From Patescibacteria group bacterium UBA5124 (lineage in GTDB: Bacteria > Patescibacteriota > Gracilibacteria > Absconditabacterales > Absconditicoccaceae), in contig DHYS01000028.1 of NCBI GenBank assembly GCA_002414185.1, forward strand, positions 83,392 to 92,072: 8,681 nt of DNA. Reading direction: 5' to 3'. How positions within the stretch are numbered: position 1 is the stretch's first letter; every line of letters starts with the position of its first letter. Positions 1 to 6,527 of the stretch are shown in pieces. Under the pieces are notes generated by a model, which saw nothing but the letters and a program-made list of their open reading frames with translations, searched no databases and was not told the DNA's origin. A program made the translations under genes and the position numbers.

Positions 1-164
1 ATAAGCCTATAACATATTTTTATAGAAACAGCTCTTCATGATGTTATATTATAGGACAATATGGAGATTTTCCAGAAATTAGAATAAAAGTACCTGCCAA
101 TCAAACAACAGGTACTTATAAAGGAAAAATATATTATTTACTTATAGATAAGAGTGATCTTTAA
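1..164 (+). CDS. 3' end of a secreted WDL/pilin-like surface protein (partial)
   Basis: Only the C-terminal end is present. The frame with codons starting at base 3 is open to a TAA at 162-164. It reads through an in-frame TGA at 39-41, taken as Gly, in the stretch SSSGCIIG. The segment IRIKVPANQTTGTYKG aligns with the C-terminus of the two 193-aa proteins further right (VPANQAPGRYAGTLTITV), and a Cys lies 14 residues before VPANQ here versus 12 there. It is therefore a more diverged member of that family; its last strand (KIYYLLIDKSDL) has lost the TLTITVPTFY ending. The stop overlaps the stop of the convergent minus-strand gene by four bases (ttaa, 161-164). Function is inferred only from the paralogs: an exported beta-rich surface protein. 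The start and promoter lie outside the window. Confidence 0.75.
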
Positions 165-1084
165 TGTTTTTTTCTAAATAGTATTCTAAGAACAAATAGG
201 AATAATATAGTACCTCAAATCCATCACAAAATAGTATAAGGAACTAAAAATATTTTATAGTAGATATCTTCACCTGAAGATTCTGCATGAAGTTCCGAAA
301 GAGAAAACAACGACGTATCTAATAATGGTTTAAATAAAATCTTTCAAGAAAAAACATATGCTAATTTATAAAAAGGAATATCTTCAAAAGAATAAGACAA
401 CAACAAAGACGATCAATAAGACAAGAGTTGTTGTTTATAAAAAGGTCTTTCATATCCCAAAGTATTATACAAGGATCCACTAATTTCAACCATTACATCT
501 ATATTTCAAGTATTTACAAAAGGAAGAGAAATAGATAATCAAGTAGAGTACATAGTATAAGATTTCTTCTCGTTTTCAAAACGTTCTCATCTATTAATTT
601 CTCAAAATACTACTCCATCAAAAAAATTTGCTCTACGAACAATTATATCAAACATACTATTTGATGAAGTTTTTTTAGCTAAATTATATACAAGACATCA
701 CTGTATATTACCACTAAATCACACAGGAAATTCTACATATCCTGTCAATTTTATTTTAGTATTTCAAGGAACAGTTAATCATGAAAATGGAAAATGAACA
801 AAAGGAGTAACAAGTCATGGTTTAGCATCACAAGCTTTTTTTTGTAAAACATCAGAAGTTAATATTCAATCAACAAATGAAAAATCCACTTTAAGCTTTT
901 CTGAAGAATTATTTAAAAAATATAAACAAAGTTCATAAGGTTTACCTGAAGGTAAAGTAAATGAAGCATCCTTCACCATACTACCCGTCTGAGTACAAAA
1001 CAAAACAGACACATCTCAAATAGATGTATCTGCATATACAGCACCAAACAATAATAAACTAAATATAAATACTATTTTTTTCAT
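161..1084 (-). CDS. Membrane-anchored four-cysteine Ig-like surface protein, 307 aa (DUF916-like architecture)
   Basis: Under code 25 this is one open frame from ATG (1082-1084) to TAA (161-163). It contains 15 in-frame TGA codons, so 15 of its 25 glycines are UGA-coded and the standard code hides the gene completely. Residues 1-19 are a signal peptide (MKKIVFIFSLLLFGAVYA). Domain 1 (about 20-155) carries Cys30, 53, 85 and 130 and the motif QGCLVYN, then FDIIVRR (145-151). Domain 2 (about 175-250) is Ig-like (SISLPFVNTGNIDV, then SGSLYNTLGYERPF). A hydrophobic helix at about 277-300 and the basic tail RILFRKKH anchor it, so the body faces outward. It is last of three related genes, 5 nt after the 205-aa gene. 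Family assignment is by architecture and residue pattern only: paralogy to the 335-aa protein is clear, relation to DUF916/DUF3324-type proteins is inferred. Confidence 0.85.
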
Positions 1085-1089
1085 ACAAA

Positions 1090-1707
1090 TTATTTAGCAA
1101 TAAACCAGCTCTTTACTTGCCAAACTAAATCATCCCACCATTGAAAATAATATGGTTTACCAGAAATAGTTATTTTCAAAGGAACACTCTTACGTACTAC
1201 TATATCAAACATACCATTTATATAACGTTGTTTATTTTCTTGTTTTTCATCAATCCAATACACAAAACAAAAATAATGAGTTCACGTCAAATTACTAGGA
1301 GCACGAAGAAGATTACGCATTTGGAGAGAAGATTTAGAACCTATATCCAAAGAAGTTTCTTCACTAAATGGAAAAAACAATCTATTTCATGTAGATAAAT
1401 TCTGATCACAAACTACAGTTCCATGGTCACTCAAAGATCCATCTACAAAGGTAGATTTTATAGTATAATCCGATGGTGATATTAATTGAGTACAAAAACT
1501 ATTTGAAGAACCAGGTCTTTGAGTATATGATACAGTTCCATTAGAAAAATAATTTTTAGTAGTATCACAAAAGTCAAACTTCAAGCTCTGAACATTATCA
1601 GTCATAATCGCTTTCATATCCAAGTCTCCTGTAAGAGAACCACCTGATTGAGCAAATACTCCACCAAACAACAAAACTAAACATACGAAAAAATACATTT
1701 TACGCAT
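1090..1707 (-). CDS. Secreted four-cysteine domain protein, 205 aa, short paralog without membrane anchor
   Basis: ATG at 1705-1707, TAA at 1090-1092; TGA codons at residues 107 and 142 are read as Gly. Residues 1-19 form a signal peptide ending VFA, with cleavage before Gln20. The mature protein has Cys47, 72, 100 and 147, with spacing (25, 28, 47) close to that of the 335- and 307-aa neighbours, and the matching motifs FCFVY (146-150) and FDIVVRK (167-173). It corresponds to domain 1 of those proteins only. There is no second Ig-like domain and no clear transmembrane helix; it ends in a Trp-rich tail (YYFQWWDDLVWQVKSWFIAK). It may be a secreted or peripherally attached partner, or a natural single-domain form. 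It lies 33 nt after the 335-aa gene and 5 nt before the 307-aa gene, so it is probably co-transcribed. Function is not recognised. Confidence 0.83.
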
Positions 1708-1740
1708 TATAGAGAATCAAACAAAATAAAATCATATACA

Positions 1741-2748
1741 TTAAGCAGCAATAACTTCAGCTGATTTTCTTTTTCTAGGCAAAACTACTTTTACTACAAT
1801 ACCCAAAACAATCACAACTACAACAACCCATATCCATGAAAAGACAATAAATTTAGCCGTTTCTACAATAGTAGTTGAAGTTAATGTTTCTGGACTCAAT
1901 GCAGATGCATCAAAGTCAAAAAATGGTGTTCATTGAAGAGATACACGTACATCATAGAGTCATTTATATGATGGTAAGATTCCAGCATTAATACTTACTA
2001 GAGTAGATTCTCCTGGCATAAGCTTTTTTGTTCCAGCATCAAATGGTTTTTGAAATCCTAAAAAATTATAAATCATTCCAGAAAGAGCTACATTTTGTAC
2101 TACATTACCATTATTTTGAAGTAAAAATGATAAAGTAACAGTATTATCATCAGCCACTTCAGCTTTTACTTTTGCATTAGTAGAAAATACTCCTCCAGTT
2201 AAATCACCAAGAGAAATACTTTTTCTTACTACAGCATCTCCTCCTACAAAAAGATTAAGAAAACTTGCTTTACGTACAATTATTTTAAACATTGAGTCAC
2301 CAGCGGCAGCTCATGTTGAAGATCATTCAACATTATATACTAAACATCCATAAAACATTCCACTAAGTCCCAATGGTACTAATATTTTTTCATGAACTAT
2401 TTTAGTAGAATTACCTGAAAGATAAATTATTTTATCTGATTTTCCAACAATAAATTTTTCAAAATCATTTCCTACACCACAGGTTTGAGTACCCCAATCT
2501 GTCAAATTTCCCAAAGGAAAAGAATAGGAAATCTTCAAATCTTGTGCAGAATTATTTTGTGCAGAGATACACAAACTTCTTTCTTCTCCAGGATTAATAG
2601 AAAGCGTATAACGAGAGCTAACATTTCCTGTATTTTCACCAGTACCTTCATTACAAAAACCTACAGAGATTTGTTCTACATTTTGAGCTGCAGAAAATCA
2701 TAAAAAGATAGAAAAAATCATTACTAAAAGAGAAAAAAACTTTTTCAT
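1741..2748 (-). CDS. Membrane-anchored four-cysteine Ig-like surface protein, 335 aa (DUF916/DUF3324-like architecture)
   Basis: ATG at 2746-2748, TAA at 1741-1743; TGA codons at residues 17, 142, 146, 263 and 273 are read as Gly. A signal peptide (1-21, ending FSAA) precedes domain 1 (about 22-160), with Cys32, 60, 90 and 135. Its strand pattern NPGEERSLCISAQNNSAQDL is typical of Ig-like NPG...N domains, and it ends in GCLVYN and FKIIVRK. Domain 2 (about 170-275) has VTLSFLLQNNGNVVQ, LMPGEST and KGLYDVRVSLQG. A linker leads to a transmembrane helix (about 299-318) and the basic tail KVVLPRKRK. This order (signal, Ig-like, Ig-like, C-terminal helix, basic tail) matches Gram-positive DUF916-DUF3324 proteins that partner WxL proteins; homology is inferred. 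It is the first gene of the three-gene minus-strand run. I see no consensus promoter upstream, only poor TTGATT/TATGTT-like boxes. Confidence 0.87.
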
Positions 2749-3034
2749 ATGAGATTATCAAAAGGATAAAAAAGAATAAACATAAGGTGAACATACAAAA
2801 ACCAATACAAAAATCAAACTAATCAAAAGACTTCATATCAAATAAAACAAAAAATAAGGCAAAATATATTGTAAATAACAAATTAATAAATAACCGATTT
2901 GACAAAAAAGAAAAAAAGAAAAAAATAAAAAAAACAAAACAATGCAAAACTAAAGAAATAAAGCCAATTTTTATGATATACAAAAAAATATTTAAAAAAA
3001 AATTAGGAATAGAGTAAAAAAATACTAATAAAAT
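2749..3034. other. AT-rich intergenic region without a supported gene
   Basis: This stretch separates the divergent three-gene minus-strand run from the plus-strand promoter at 3035 (about 394 bases without a gene counting the 5' UTR to 3142). It is dominated by A runs on the plus strand. A minus-strand frame is open under code 25 from about 2949 to a TAA at 2755-2757, but it has no ATG and its F/L-rich content is what T-rich DNA gives by chance. The promoter of the minus-strand genes should lie here but no consensus boxes stand out. No RNA gene or repeat is seen. Confidence 0.6.
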
Positions 3035-3062
3035 TTGACAGGATTTTTTTTCTCATTATAAT
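3035..3062 (+). promoter_or_regulatory. Consensus sigma70-type promoter for the first 193-aa gene
   Basis: A perfect -35 box TTGACA (3035-3040) is followed after exactly 16 bp by a perfect -10 box TATAAT (3057-3062). Transcription would start near 3069, leaving a 5' UTR of about 70 nt that contains the dyad at 3077-3110. Both hexamers being perfect suggests strong expression. Confidence 0.85.
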
Positions 3063-3076
3063 TGATAACGTAATCA

Positions 3077-3110
3077 AAACAGATTTACTAAATGGCAAGT
3101 AAATCCGTTT
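3077..3110 (+). promoter_or_regulatory. 5'-UTR dyad/hairpin shared with the second 193-aa gene
   Basis: GATTTACT (3082-3089) and AGTAAATC (3098-3105) are perfect inverted repeats around an 8-base loop. Four more outer pairs (3077-3080 with 3107-3110) form after one A-C mismatch. The 17 bases at 3077-3093 recur with one change at 3874-3890, again upstream of a dyad arm. The core arm ends 37 nt before the ATG here and 36 nt before it in the paralog. It could be an mRNA-stabilising 5' hairpin, a translation control element or a repressor dyad. Confidence 0.6.
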
Positions 3111-3142
3111 GACAGTCTTTTATCATTTATCTCAACAAAAAA

Positions 3143-3724
3143 ATGAAAAAAAATCTTGCAAAACTTGGTGTGTTGAGCTTATCATTGGTAGCTGCATTAG
3201 CTATGCTTATTGCAAACAATGCTAACGCACAACAAACAGGAGACGTTACTCTTACAATCAATTCAGGAACATCTGTATGTGTATACGGTACATCTCTTGA
3301 CTTAGGAACTACTGGTGTTAGACCAGACTTTGGTGCCTTCACTCTTTCTAGTGGATTCAATACTTCTGCTGGTTCTACTACATGGTCTTGTACAGACTTT
3401 GCTGGTACTACTGGAGGATGGGATCTTACTATCATCTCTTCTAATCTTACAAATGAAACAGCTAACGTAATTGCTAGTGGAAATGTATTCATTACTCATG
3501 ATGCACCTACTATGACTAACGGTAGTTGTACAGTTGGAGGTGCTGCTGCTGCTAAAGTAGCTATCAACGCTTCTCACACTATTATCGCTAAAGCTGCTTC
3601 TACTCAAAAAACAGTATGTACTATTGACACTGCTAATGTATCATTGGCTGTAGACGTACCTGCTAATCAAGCTCCTGGTAGATACGCTGGAACACTTACT
3701 ATTACTGTTCCTACATTCTACTAA
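3143..3724 (+). CDS. Secreted WDL/pilin-like surface protein A, 193 aa
   Basis: ATG at 3143, TAA at 3722-3724. Residues 1-29 form a clear signal peptide with an ANA cleavage site before Gln30. The mature protein is small, rich in Thr, Ser, Gly and Ala, and probably all-beta. It has four cysteines (46, 83, 129, 159), likely two disulfides. A W-D-L motif lies at 93-95 (GGWDLTI) and the C-terminus is GRYAGTLTITVPTFY. This layout recalls the WxL domain (W-x-L, then a C-terminal Y...LTWTL strand, here with Ile for the second Trp). It also recalls spore-coat-U/fimbrial-type domains ending GxYxxTLTxTV; I cannot separate these by eye. None of its 18 glycines uses TGA, unlike its neighbours, which together with the perfect promoter suggests high expression. 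It has its own terminator and is followed by an 81%-identical copy. Confidence 0.9.
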   Translation: MKKNLAKLGVLSLSLVAALAMLIANNANAQQTGDVTLTINSGTSVCVYGTSLDLGTTGVRPDFGAFTLSSGFNTSAGSTTWSCTDFAGTTGGWDLTIISSNLTNETANVIASGNVFITHDAPTMTNGSCTVGGAAAAKVAINASHTIIAKAASTQKTVCTIDTANVSLAVDVPANQAPGRYAGTLTITVPTFY

Positions 3725-3739
3725 GAAACAAACTATTAC

Positions 3740-3764
3740 TTATAATGCATTAATGCCATTATAA
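3740..3764 (+). repeat. Inverted repeat just upstream of the terminator
   Basis: TTATAATG (3740-3747) and CATTATAA (3757-3764) are perfect inverted repeats; the bases between them belong to a palindrome GCATTAATGC (3747-3756). It sits between the stop codon of protein A and the terminator hairpin and may give a second 3' hairpin protecting the mRNA. The role is inferred. Confidence 0.5.
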
Positions 3765-3766
3765 AG

Positions 3767-3793
3767 AACACTCCCTATTGGAGTGTTTTTTTT
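3767..3793 (+). terminator. Rho-independent terminator after protein A
   Basis: AACACTCC (3767-3774) pairs with GGAGTGTT (3780-3787) around a 5-base loop, with a run of eight T (3786-3793). It lies about 40 nt after the stop and isolates protein A transcription from the next copy. Confidence 0.88.
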
Positions 3794-3842
3794 ATTGTTT
3801 ATAAGAGAGATTTATATAGTATATAAAAAAGTCTTCAAATAT

Positions 3843-3870
3843 TTGACAATTTTAAAAAAACATCTATAAT
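3843..3870 (+). promoter_or_regulatory. Consensus sigma70-type promoter for the second 193-aa gene
   Basis: TTGACA (3843-3848), a 16-bp spacer and TATAAT (3865-3870): the same perfect hexamers and spacing as the promoter at 3035-3062, though the spacer sequence differs. The shared 5'-UTR element begins 3 nt downstream, so transcription would start inside or just before it. Confidence 0.85.
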
Positions 3871-3873
3871 CTT

Positions 3874-3901
3874 AAACAGATATACTAAATAATAGTAATC
3901 T
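3874..3901 (+). promoter_or_regulatory. 5'-UTR dyad/hairpin, second copy
   Basis: Bases 3874-3890 match 3077-3093 at 16 of 17 positions. AGAT plus TACT (3878-3881, 3883-3886) pair with AGTA plus ATCT (3894-3897, 3898-3901), with one bulged A (3882) and a 7-base loop. The arm ends 36 nt before the ATG, almost the same distance as in the first copy. Confidence 0.55.
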
Positions 3902-3937
3902 ACTCTCATTTATTTTATATTTTTATAAAAATAAAAG

Positions 3938-4519
3938 ATGAAGAAAAATCTTTGAAAACTAGGCTTGTTGGGTCTATCGTTGGTAGCTGCATTAACTATG
4001 CTTATTGCAAACAACACTAATGCTCAAGTAAATGGTGACGTAACAATCACTATCAATTCAGGAACATCTGCATGTATTTATGGTACATCGCTTAATTTAG
4101 GAACAACAGGAGTTAGACCAGACTTTGCTGGATTTACTCTTTCTAGTGGATTTAATACGTCTGCTGGTACTACTACATGGTCTTGTACAGACTTTGCTGG
4201 TACTACGGGAGGATGGGATCTTACCATTATCTCTTCTAATCTTACAAACAGCACAAACAATATAATCTCAAGTGGAAATGTACGTATTACTCATAGTGCA
4301 CCTAGTATGACTGCTGGTAACTGTACTACTGGAGGTGCTGCTGCATCAAATGTAGCTATCAATACATCTCATACTATTGTAGCTAAAGCTGCTTCTGCTC
4401 AAAAAACAGTATGTACTGTAGCTACTACTGGAGTAACTTTGGCTGTAATTGTACCTGCTAACCAAGCTCCTGGTACATATGTTGGAACTCTTACTATTAC
4501 TGTTCCTACATTCTATTAA
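3938..4519 (+). CDS. Secreted WDL/pilin-like surface protein B, 193 aa
   Basis: The true start is ATG 3938-3940. Codon 6 is TGA (3953-3955), which under the standard code cuts off the start of the signal peptide. Reading it as Gly restores MKKNLGKLGL, aligned with MKKNLAKLGV of protein A, and gives the same 193-aa length. The signal peptide is 1-29 (ending TNA, before Gln30). Cys46, 83, 129 and 159, the WDL at 93-95 and the GTYVGTLTITVPTFY ending are all kept. Of 21 glycines only the one in the signal peptide uses TGA; the mature protein has none. Differences from protein A cluster in residues 101-180, suggesting a more variable exposed face. It has its own promoter and terminator. Likely a surface or fibre subunit interchangeable with A; the biochemical role is unknown. 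Confidence 0.9.
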
Positions 4520-4547
4520 TAAATAATAGAGTATACCATATTATTAT

Positions 4548-4580
4548 AAAAAAGCACTCCGCAATCGGAGTGCTTTTTTT
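4548..4580. terminator. Bidirectional rho-independent terminator between protein B and dnaA
   Basis: GCACTCCG (4554-4561) pairs with CGGAGTGC (4566-4573) around a CAAT loop, flanked by six A (4548-4553) and seven T (4574-4580). It therefore works on both strands: for protein B on the plus strand and, beginning 4 nt past the stop, for dnaA on the minus strand. Confidence 0.9.
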
Positions 4581-4583
4581 ATA

Positions 4584-6053
4584 TTATTTTTCTAACCGGT
4601 CTGAAAATACCTGATAATCATGACGTGCATCATCATCTATTTTAAGTTTTTTTTCTACATTTTCGATAGCATAGATTACTGATGCATGATTTTTACCTCC
4701 AAAATAGTCTCCTATTTTTTCCAAGGTCCAATGAAAATATTTTTTAGCCAAAAACATAAGCATCTGTCTAGGTAATGTTATCTCTTTCTTTCTTGAATCA
4801 GATTTAAGTTCTTGTACAGATATAGTATAATATTGAGAAACCATTTCTACAAGTTGACCAAAATTTTGTGCTCATTTCGTATTCTGTACTGCTACATATG
4901 ATGAAAAATCAGATTCTAATGTATATCAAAGTGTTTTTAAACATTCTATTACATCTTGTTCACCGAGCTCTGCATGAAATACTTTCTTTCTTGTAAGAAG
5001 AATATTCAATGCTCATTCAAGCTCTCTTACATTATCTTTAACATACTTAGCAATAAGTTCCAAAAACGAAGTATCTAAAGATTCTCCTTTTGACGCAAGC
5101 TTAGTTTGTAAAATAGCAACTCTTGTCTCAAAATCAGGAGACTTAATATCAGCTATCAATCACAAAGAAAAACGACTTTTAAGTCTTGGCTCTATGTGAA
5201 TAAGTTCCTTAGGAGGACGATCTGAAGAAATAATAATCTGCTTCTTCTGTTGTTGAAAGTCATTAAAAATTGTGTGAAATATTTCTTGAGTTTTTTCTTT
5301 TTCTGCCAAAAATTGAATATCATCTATCATAAGGACATCTACTTCTTCAAATTTTTTATACAAATTAGGAAGTTTATTTGATCTAACAGCAGAAACTATT
5401 TCATCTATAAGCTTAGTAGCAGGCAAATAAACAACAACTTTTTCTTTATGCTGATGAATAATTTCATTTCCTATAGCTTGCATCAAGTGAGTTTTTCCAA
5501 GTCCAACATTACCATACAAAAACAATGGATTATATATCTGTCATGGCTCTTCTGCTACTGCTTTTGCTGCAGAAAATGCTATAGTTGTATGAGCACCAAC
5601 AACAAAAGTATCAAATCTAAATACTGGATCAAACAATATTCCAAAATGATCTACCAATCCATGTTTAACAGTAGGCTTTAATACAGGAATTTCTTTCAAT
5701 TCTTCTTTTACATGAAGAAGTTTTTTAAGATCAATATGCAAATCACTACCATTAAGAAAAGGGGGATATACAATAATTTTTATAGAAAATTGTGGATTAT
5801 ATACCACATTTACTGCTTCTTTGATTGGTTTTTGAAAAAACTTTTTAACCTGAGTTAAAACAAACTCATTAGATACTCCTATATACACAAGTTTTTCTTT
5901 TTCATCAATATCAACTACTCCTACTTTATTCAAAAAAGAAAAGATCTTTTTATGATCATGAGATGTTGCTAATTGCAAAATTATTTTTTCCCATAATTCA
6001 CGAAGAAACTGAGTTTTAGAAGGATCATATTGTTGAGCTAGATCTATAAGCAT
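4584..6053 (-). CDS. dnaA: Chromosomal replication initiator protein DnaA, 489 aa
   Basis: Start ATG 6051-6053, stop TAA 4584-4586. DnaA binds DnaA boxes at the origin and melts DNA as an ATP-bound filament. Domain I begins near residue 12 with SKTQFLRELWEKIILQL. The AAA+ core has PGQIYNPLFLYG (170-181), Walker A GNVGLGKT (181-188), Walker B LMIDD (241-245), IISSDRPP (274-281) and EPRLKSRF (289-296). Domain IV carries the DNA-binding signature FGGKNHASVIYA (451-462). Five TGA codons (171, 298, 347, 376, 394) are read as Gly. At 171 (PGQ), 298 (RFSLGL) and 347 (RELEGAL) they hit family-conserved glycines. The frame is open back to a TTG at 6087-6089, but the ATG fits domain I best. It lies 72 nt after the 132-aa gene, is last in its run, and has no dnaN after it. 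Confidence 0.97.
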
Positions 6054-6125
6054 AAAGAAAAATTGGGAAACTAAAACAAATAATGGCAAAGATATATGAA
6101 TATATGTTCAAAAATCCAATATTTT

Positions 6126-6524
6126 TTAAAGAACAAAAAGCTTACTTTGTAATAAACTTAATTTTTGATCTATATCTAATAAATTTGTTTTTTGCGAAGA
6201 TTGTACTATAAATAACGTGTTTTGATACATTTTAGGATGTTGTTCTATTCCATATTCCAAACTCTCCAAAAACAATGAAGGATCACAAGAAACAGCATAA
6301 TTTTGTAGTGGACTATGACTGTAGGTATCTCACAAAGCCACAAATTGATCTTCAAAAATTTTTCCCTGCACAAGATCACTAAAAGCAGCAAAAATAAAAC
6401 CATACGGATGACACAAAGAAAGTATCATACTTGGATGCTGCTCTATATATTGAGCCACCTCCAAATACTTTTCATGAGCTTCTATGTTCATCAATTCTAA
6501 TACCAAAGAAAAATATTTTATCAT
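6126..6524 (-). CDS. Unrecognised 132-aa protein with a duplicated IEQHP motif
   Basis: ATG 6522-6524, TAA 6126-6128; one TGA codon (residue 65, VALGDTYS) is read as Gly. I do not recognise the family. It has no signal peptide, though residues 1-12 are fairly hydrophobic, and is probably cytoplasmic. Two segments resemble each other: residues 20-33 (YLEVAQYIEQHPSM) and 86-99 (FLESLEYGIEQHPKM, counting one extra residue), each helical and ending in IEQHPxM, suggesting two related halves. Cys38 and Cys80 are the only cysteines. It starts 3 nt after the stop of the SufB/SufD-like gene, so the two are almost certainly translated from one mRNA. A role in Fe-S assembly would be guilt by association only. 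Confidence 0.75.
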
Positions 6525-6527
6525 TAT

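Larger units (their letters stand above)
3143..4519 (+). repeat. Tandem duplication of the 193-aa gene (795-bp offset)
   Basis: The genes at 3143-3724 and 3938-4519 are exactly equal in length and align without a gap at an offset of 795 bases. About 156 of 193 residues match. The block around the WDL motif (residues 81-100) is identical, and the DNA is identical over 37 bases (3375-3411 and 4170-4206). Divergence is concentrated at residues 101-180. The promoter type, 5'-UTR dyad and terminator were duplicated or kept with each copy. Confidence 0.85.

Noticed and set aside
1141..1398. Plus-strand 85-aa frame opposite the 205-aa gene
   Set aside because: It is contained in the code-25 frame of the 205-aa protein, whose FDIVVRK and cysteine motifs match its paralogs.
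2755..2949. Minus-strand hydrophobic frame open under code 25, ending 6 nt before the 335-aa start
   Set aside because: It has no ATG, and its Phe/Leu/Ile content is what runs of T produce by chance. Kept as intergenic.
3109..3114. Second TTGACA 29 bases before the protein A start
   Set aside because: No -10-like box lies 16-18 bp downstream; that position is only a few bases before the ATG.
3127..3607. Minus-strand open frames opposite protein A
   Set aside because: They are antisense shadows of a gene with a signal peptide, paralog, promoter and terminator. Their Arg/Val/Pro- or Ser-rich translations reflect the complementary codons.
5791..5799. TGTGGATTA, one mismatch from a DnaA box
   Set aside because: It is a single, imperfect site inside the dnaA coding region with no cluster or AT-rich unwinding region tied to it, so it is not evidence for an origin.
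4584..6053. DnaA and the other genes as broken pseudogenes or frameshifted assembly
   Set aside because: All interruptions are TGA, none is TAA or TAG, the frame never changes, and TGA columns fall on conserved glycines. Recoding explains everything.
6087..6089. TTG as an upstream start for DnaA
   Set aside because: It adds 12 hydrophobic residues not typical of DnaA domain I. The ATG at 6051-6053 places the LWEKI motif at the expected distance.
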